A DNA stretch of 64,000 bases from Pholiota molesta (Eukaryota > Basidiomycota > Agaricomycetes > Agaricales > Strophariaceae): contig JACGCK010000003.1 in assembly GCA_014925825.1 (NCBI GenBank), positions 124,001 to 188,000 on the forward strand, given 5' to 3'. Below the pieces are notes generated by a model. It searched no databases and had not been told where the DNA came from. It saw nothing but the letters and a program-made list of their open reading frames with translations. The position numbers were made by a program, and so were the translations under genes. This document shows, one piece after another, positions 58,463 through 64,000 of the stretch (positions are counted from its first letter, which is position 1; each line of letters begins with the position of its first letter).

Positions 58463-61121
58463 ATGCAAAAAACCGACCCCTCGACGTCCTCTCCACCAGC
58501 CACGTCTCTTGAATCCGAACAGAGCTTGCTGAGGGGTCCCAACCCCAGTGGTTCCCCTTCACCGCGTCGCGTTGAGACTGCTCCCGACTTGCAGCCTGAA
58601 CACGAACACAATGATCAGCCAAGATCATTCAAGAGAATACTCGTTTTTTGCGACGGGCAAGTTGTTATTCTTCTAGGTCACCCTCTTTACGAAGAGTGAC
58701 GATCCTCATGTTACGGTTGAGTTAACCGATGTCTCTTTCAGGACCTGGCAAGACGGCATTGAAAACAAACGTTCGGCATACACAAACGTTCTGGTAAGTC
58801 TCCCCACAGGCCCGTCAGCTCGGCCGCCATTCTTTGTGGGACACAAATGTCGCTTACATTGGCTTATTGTTATTCTCCAGCGCTTAGCTAGGTCTGTGCG
58901 ACATGAAGATACTAGGAACCTCAAGGATGGCCCGCCAGTTATGCAGGTAGTTTTCTATCAGGCTGGGATAGGCTCAGATAAAAATCTCTACTCTGAATAT
59001 ATCGAAGGTAGGGCCAATTCATTCATATCATCAATAAAAAAAATAACGGATCCTGACCTATTGTGTAGGAACAACTGGTAGCAGCCTCCGTACGTGCACG
59101 AGCGCCCATGGTTTATGACCGTATTCAATGAACATTCATTTTCAGCCGACAAGGTGGAAGATGCCTATGCATTCATTGCTCAGTAAGCCATTCTGCCGAA
59201 TCTCGGGAAGCCACATAGCATTCTCATGCAATTTCTTCTTCTTTTAGTAATTATCATCCTGGAGATGAAGTAAGTCCCAGTCGTTCTTGGTGCTTGACTT
59301 CTAGGATTCTAACTAAGCATATCAGATATATCTTTTTGGCTTTTCCAGAGTAAGGCGATCATAAATAGGACTTCAGATATGGGCGCCTATCTAAATCACA
59401 TCACTCTTTTAATAGGGAGCATACACCGCACGCATGGTTGCAATGTTTATAGTGCGTCTCTTACCCATTGCACTTTCTAGGTACATGCAGACAACTTATC
59501 TCATGTTATAGGATGCCATCGGCGTCCTCAGCCGATGTGATATGGATTACTTCGCCACCATTTTCCTCAACTTTCAAAAGTTAGCGAAGTGTAAGAATAT
59601 AGAGGGTGAGCATTTTATTTCTCGCCTTTGTTGTGATCATCGTCAAACATGGAATACCATTGTAGACAAGGACCAACTACAGGCCTATTTGGACCCTTGG
59701 CTTAGTCGCGATTCTAAGGGACACAAGCGCGCATCCTTCAACGGAAAGAAAAAATTCACAATCAAGTGCGCCAAGTTGCATGATTCTTCTCAGTTGTCGA
59801 GCTCACGATTCTCTAGATGCCTAGGTGTTTGGGACACGGTTGGGTCGCTTGGACTACCTGACGAGTTGCGGATGAAGGATAAGAAAACACATCAATTATT
59901 CGGTTTTCCAGACCCTATACTGGGCGAGCACATTGAAGCCGCCTATCAGGCTCTCGCGATCAATGAAATGCGTAAAGACTTTGTAAGTTTCTTATTCGTA
60001 TGGAACGACTCCTGTTTTTATTATTATTATTCAAATTCACGCTAGGTCTGCAGTAAATTTATTCAAACGCCAGATGGAAAAGCGAAAGGTCAGATATTGA
60101 AGCAGGTGAACAGAGTTTTTGTCTTCCATTCACGTTTTCTGCTGGCTAACCGTTGCATTTTATTAGACCTGGTTTACTGGTGAGTAAGCAAGTTCACAGC
60201 AGGCCGATATTGCTGAAAAAAGTCAATTGTTCTAGGTTGTCATTCTGATGTGAGTATTGTCACAATCGTATCGAAACGCACGTTTATAATCACCTGCTCG
60301 GAATAGATCGGTGGTGGTTATCACGAACATGATCTCTCTGACCTCACTCTGATCTGGATGGCGGTATGTAACTCTGCCCCCATAACCATCAACTTTCTGA
60401 CGCGCCCAATTCAAGTCTAACATTAGTGCTGATCTATTCATTGACACCGACTACCTACAAAAGTTAATTAAACCGGTCGCTCCATGGGGAGCTCAGAAAA
60501 CTCACGAGTGGGTCAAAGAGTAAAAGTCATAATGACATTCTAGTTTATTGATGCCCCATATCAAGCTCCAAAACGGGCGTCTTCCTACTCGCCGATACGT
60601 TACAACGCACGCTGCCAGTAGCGCTGAACCCAGAAACACACGAAACAATTCATAGCTCCGTCCTAGAGCAGACCAAGCTCAACCCTGCGCTCGCGACGCT
60701 CGCCAAGAACGTCAAGGCCTGTCCCGAGCTCGTGGCCGAGCTTATGGAGCTCGAGAAACACGTGAAGGCTACCTGGGCATACGACGCGACCTCGCCGCGC
60801 GCAAAGAAATACGCGGAGACCCCCAAGTTTACGACATCACTGATAGCGCAGATGACGGAGGGCAGGAACTCGTTCCTTGGGACGATCAGCCGCTCGCTTT
60901 CATGGCGCTCGCTCTCGTGGCGCTCGGGCTCGTCGAGCGCAAGCAGCACGGACCACAGTCGGCGCGTGAGCGTCGCGTCCACGGCTGCGACTGAGGTTGA
61001 GGACGTGGAAGAACAAACACGGAAGGTGACCCAAGCGAAAGGCGTTACTACCATTAGTACTAGTACTGTAAGTACGAAGTTCTTGCGGGTGGGACGATGG
61101 CGACGAGGGCAGGATGCATGA
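58463..61121 (+). CDS. DUF2235 (Tle1-like) alpha/beta-hydrolase domain protein
   Basis: Member of the DUF2235 family, whose bacterial relatives include phospholipases. In fungi the substrate is unknown. Start MQKTDPSTSSPPATSLESEQ at 58463, with a Ser/Pro-rich lead. FKRILVFCDG is followed, after a GC-AG intron (58657-58741), by TWQDGIENKRSAYTNVL. QVVFYQAGIGSDKNLYSEYI and EGTTG follow. The nucleophile elbow YLFGFSRGAYTARMVAMFI is split by an intron after the Ser-Arg codons. GVWDTVGSLGLPDEL holds the acid and GCHSDIGGGYHEHDLSDLTL the catalytic His. The whole triad is thus present. The C-terminal part continues through LLADTLQRTLPVALNP and a Ser-rich tail, ending GRWRRGQDA at 61121. Ten or more introns. 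No signal peptide. Confidence 0.9.
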
Positions 61122-62663
61122 ACGGGACAGTGTTGCCCAAGTGTTGCCCGTTAAACAATCGACACTTAACTCCATTTTCTTGAAACTGTGCCATTTACCA
61201 CTATGTACCTATTATGTGCCACTGATTCCCTGTATAATCATTATCTACATATGTAATTACTTTTCAGTGCTCACTACATCAATGTTGACTGCAATGCAGT
61301 ATTTCCGCACCTTTTACATAACACAACATGTACCCTATTCTACAATCTCCCAGTTTCGGTGTGTTGCAGTGGCTGTGGCTGGGCGCCTCCTGGAAGGGCT
61401 GACGGGCGCTTAAACGAGGACAGCTCCGCACAGCCACATCCTGCAGTGCTAAGCAGCACCTCCACTTCCATTCATAATATTCATCCATCAGAGGCAGTGC
61501 AGCTCTACTGTCGAGGAAGATGGGTAGATGGTTGGACGGATGGAATAGCCAGTCATCGCTTGGACGAAGGAACACATGTCAAGAATCCCGTGGACGCGCA
61601 CACAAAAAAAACAACCACTCGCACAAAAAGAAAACAACATCCCAACCAGCATGCCACTCAAATAAGCTAGACTACACAGCAATTGACAAAAAGAAAGATG
61701 GATGGGCGTCGATGGATGGATTGGATGGGGCGTTGCAGATGCAGATGCAGATGCTGTGGCACGCCACAGCTTTCACAGCAGGAGGGTCACAGAAAAGAAG
61801 CCAACTAACGGAAATCATAAAAGCGTAGAGTAGAGTAGCGTATACTAAATATCCAAGGTAACAGAATGTCCAAGTCCGTCCATGGAAGTCCGAGTTCGGG
61901 GTGGGTCGTGTCGTCGGGGCATCATATTACCGCCGCGACCACGATACCCATAATACACACACGCGCGGCAGCGGCGGTGCAGGCGATGTTTAATAATCTA
62001 AAGTAAGTAAGTAGTACAGAGGCCAACACAGTCCGCAGACTGTGCGTGCGGCTCGAGCGCAGGGGAATCTAAGTAGGGTCCGCGCAGGGAAGTAAAATAG
62101 GGCAGGGTGGGGCAGCGGCGCCCACCGCCATTATTACATAGGAGTAAGCGTGTACAGCGCACCGCATATTCCGATTCGGATCCGTATGGTGGCGCCCCAG
62201 ATAGAGTAGACGAGGCGCCATACAAACGGCTTTTTGGGGGTAAGCACCGCAAGGTGGCTGGCTGGATGGGACGTGGTGCGGTGTACGGGGCGTGGTGTGC
62301 GGTCTTGTGTGGTGGGTATATTATGGCGTGTATGATTGCAGTGGATTGCGGGCAGGCTTGATACGCGCGTATGCGTGCGCACAGCCCACACGCAGGGCGA
62401 TATCAAGTAATAAAGGGTGAGTCGTAAGTCGTAAATGCCAATGGTGTCGTATGTGTGAATGATAAGCCGGGTGCATGCATGTATGCTTGTCGAGAATTTT
62501 GTTTTGGAATGGCAGCCAAGTTGGCTCATAGCATGGAGAAAAAGAATGACAAGGCCGAAAAAAAGGGAAAGAGGCAGTCTCGAGCAATGTATTATGCAGA
62601 CACGGACTCGAGGAGACAGCATTAATGGAGAACACGAATGGGCCAGCGAGTAGTCATCCCAGC
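61122..62663. other. Gap between the DUF2235 gene and the convergent membrane-protein gene
   Basis: 1.54 kb with no supported gene. It contains short simple repeats, such as the CAGATG series near 61736. Open frames here are short and without motif. It likely holds the 3' UTRs of both convergent genes. Confidence 0.5.
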
Positions 62664-64000
62664 CTAGGGAACAGACCGCTCGCTCACTGCATCAGGTAGA
62701 TTCCGGACCTACAAATTGCACAGAGGAAATAGAAAGAAAAGAAAAAGAACAGCATCAGTATCATACTCTCTCTCTCTCTTTGACAGAAAAAAAAAAAGAA
62801 CAAAGATAAACCAACTGATCAACTCACCCCAAGCACTCTCCGCGAATAATCCTCCTCATCCCTCAAACTCAGCTCCCTCCCAAGCTCCGGGTGGCGCCCA
62901 AAGCCCGCCCACAGCCCCGGCTCCAGCCGCGCATCCGGGCCGCCCGCCGCCACCGACGGCGCGCGCGAGAGCGGGGGCGGCGGCGGCGCCCCACCACCCA
63001 GCGCATCCGGCGCGCCCGCGTCGCCCTCAAAATCGATGAGCGCCTCCTCGCTCGCGCCGCCCGCCTTCTTCCCCGCGGCGCGCTGCGAGCTCGTGCGCGA
63101 CGACGACAGCGCGTCCGACACGCGCCGCGGGCTGCGCGCCGGGATCACGGGCGGCACGCTCGACGCCGTGCTCGTCTTTTTCGGACGCGCATCATCCCCC
63201 GGCGCCAGCCCACCCGCCGCCCCGCCGGTACCGCCACCCGCTAGCAGATGCGCCGTCGAGTTGCCCTCGGAATTGCTCCCCGACCCGGAGCCCGAGCCCG
63301 ACGCGGCCGCGGCCCCGCTCGCGGGATCGTACCCAGCAAGCAGCGGCTCGTAGCTCCCGCTCGGGTGGTGCCCGCTCCCCTGCGCCGTCCCCAGCGCCGC
63401 GCCCATGCCCATCGCCCCGAGGTCCGCGCTCGCACTGGAGTACCTGTCGTGCGCACCCCCGCCGGGGAACGCGCTCGGCGGCGGCGTGGAGGTGTACCCC
63501 GCGCGCGACCCCGCTGGGACGACGTAGTCCATGTACGGGTTATACAGGTCGTCGGAAAGCGAGGAGGCCAGCGTATTTCGGTTCGCGTTCGCGTTCGAGT
63601 TATTTGGGTGCGCGTATACCCCAGCGGCCGTGGCAAAATCGCCTGCGACCGGCGCGGTATAGAACGGACTCGCGCGCCCAGCTACTGTGCGCATACCCAT
63701 CCCCGCGGCGCCCATCCCTGCGCCGCCTCCATCCTCCTCGTCGTCCTCGTCGTCCAGGGGCGTGCGGTGGAATCCCGCGGCAGCAAGAGTGGCGGATACC
63801 GCGGAGTCGTGCTCGATGCGGCGCGTGCGGCGGCGGCGGCGAACCGCAAAGACCACCCAGAGAACGATGGAGGCGCCGGCGAGTCCGACGAGGACAAAGA
63901 CGCCTGCTACGGCGCCGGTGTTCCGGAAGAAGCTGAACGAAATAATCATGAGTATATGTATTGTAGATGGAGAGCCTAATGAGATAAGGTTGAAGATGCT
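62664..64000 (-). CDS. Single-pass membrane protein, 3' part (gene runs off the right edge)
   Basis: Exon 62828-63932 begins with FFRNTGAVAG, then the transmembrane helix VFVLVGLAGASIVLWVVFAV, then RRRRRTRR, a stop-transfer signal, and about 330 residues of Gly/Ala/Ser/Pro-rich cytosolic tail with acidic DDEDDEEDGGG and the late motif SLRDEEDYSRRVLGV. An intron (62709-62827) leads to a last small exon RNLPDAVSERSVP with its stop at 62664. The donor GTGAGT right at RRVLG supports this. Upstream, TTCGTTCAG at 63933-63941 is an acceptor, so the extracellular part is encoded beyond 64000. The layout resembles basidiomycete Ser/Thr-rich wall-sensor-like proteins, but the family was not recognised. 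Confidence 0.7.

Noticed and set aside
63933..63949. Met at 63949 as the true start of the membrane protein
   Set aside because: An intron acceptor (TTTCGTTCAG) lies directly before the TM exon, and a mature protein starting at the helix would lack an outer part; the gene most likely starts beyond the window.

Overview
The window is nuclear DNA of a filamentous basidiomycete, most likely an Agaricomycete. The evidence is dense intron-rich genes with many 50-70 bp GT-AG introns, a fused pseudouridine glycosidase-PfkB kinase, a fungal ICE2 protein, a DUF2235 hydrolase, F-box/LRR-like paralogues and a very large RepHel transposon. All coordinates and splice sites were read by eye. No database search was run.

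Left block (1-22.4 kb), mostly housekeeping genes: ESF1 (rRNA processing, +), a nudC/CS-domain protein (-), a PIAS/Siz SUMO ligase (+), the mitochondrial ADP/ATP carrier (+), a PsuG-PfkB fusion (+) that converges with an IRC3-like mitochondrial helicase (-), the MoaE/MOCS2B molybdopterin synthase subunit (+), ICE2 (-), then 2.4 kb of repeat-rich DNA with degenerate tRNA-like SINE modules, and DUG3 (-).

Middle block (23.1-44.3 kb): two almost identical 10.56-kb rolling-circle transposons in head-to-tail tandem, separated by 61 bp. Each reads leftward. Each carries (i) a giant RepHel gene, whose spliced model in copy 1 is 2,399 aa and starts with an exon that looks retropepsin-like, (ii) a multi-exon accessory gene with its own TATA box, (iii) a decayed piece of a host inositol/sugar transporter gene near the 3' end, and (iv) asymmetric inverted repeats and a 3' hairpin of Helentron/Helitron2 type with T|T flanks. 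Copy 1 has an open RepHel but a frameshifted accessory gene. Copy 2 has an open accessory gene but a frameshifted RepHel, so the pair together holds one intact version of each.

Right block (44.3-64 kb): degenerate repeats, a decayed fragment of the neighbouring PCM1 gene, a small 8-cysteine secreted protein gene, PCM1 (N-acetylglucosamine-phosphate mutase, -), SEC17 (alpha-SNAP, +), a tandem array of two F-box/LRR-like genes plus one pseudogene (-), NUS1 (cis-prenyltransferase subunit, +), a DUF2235 hydrolase (+) with a GC-AG intron, and the 3' part of a single-pass membrane protein gene (-) that runs off the right edge.

Quality caveat: ESF1 needs two one-base corrections, both at homopolymers, and two of the differences between the transposon copies are homopolymer length changes. 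Some apparent frameshifts may be sequence errors rather than biology.
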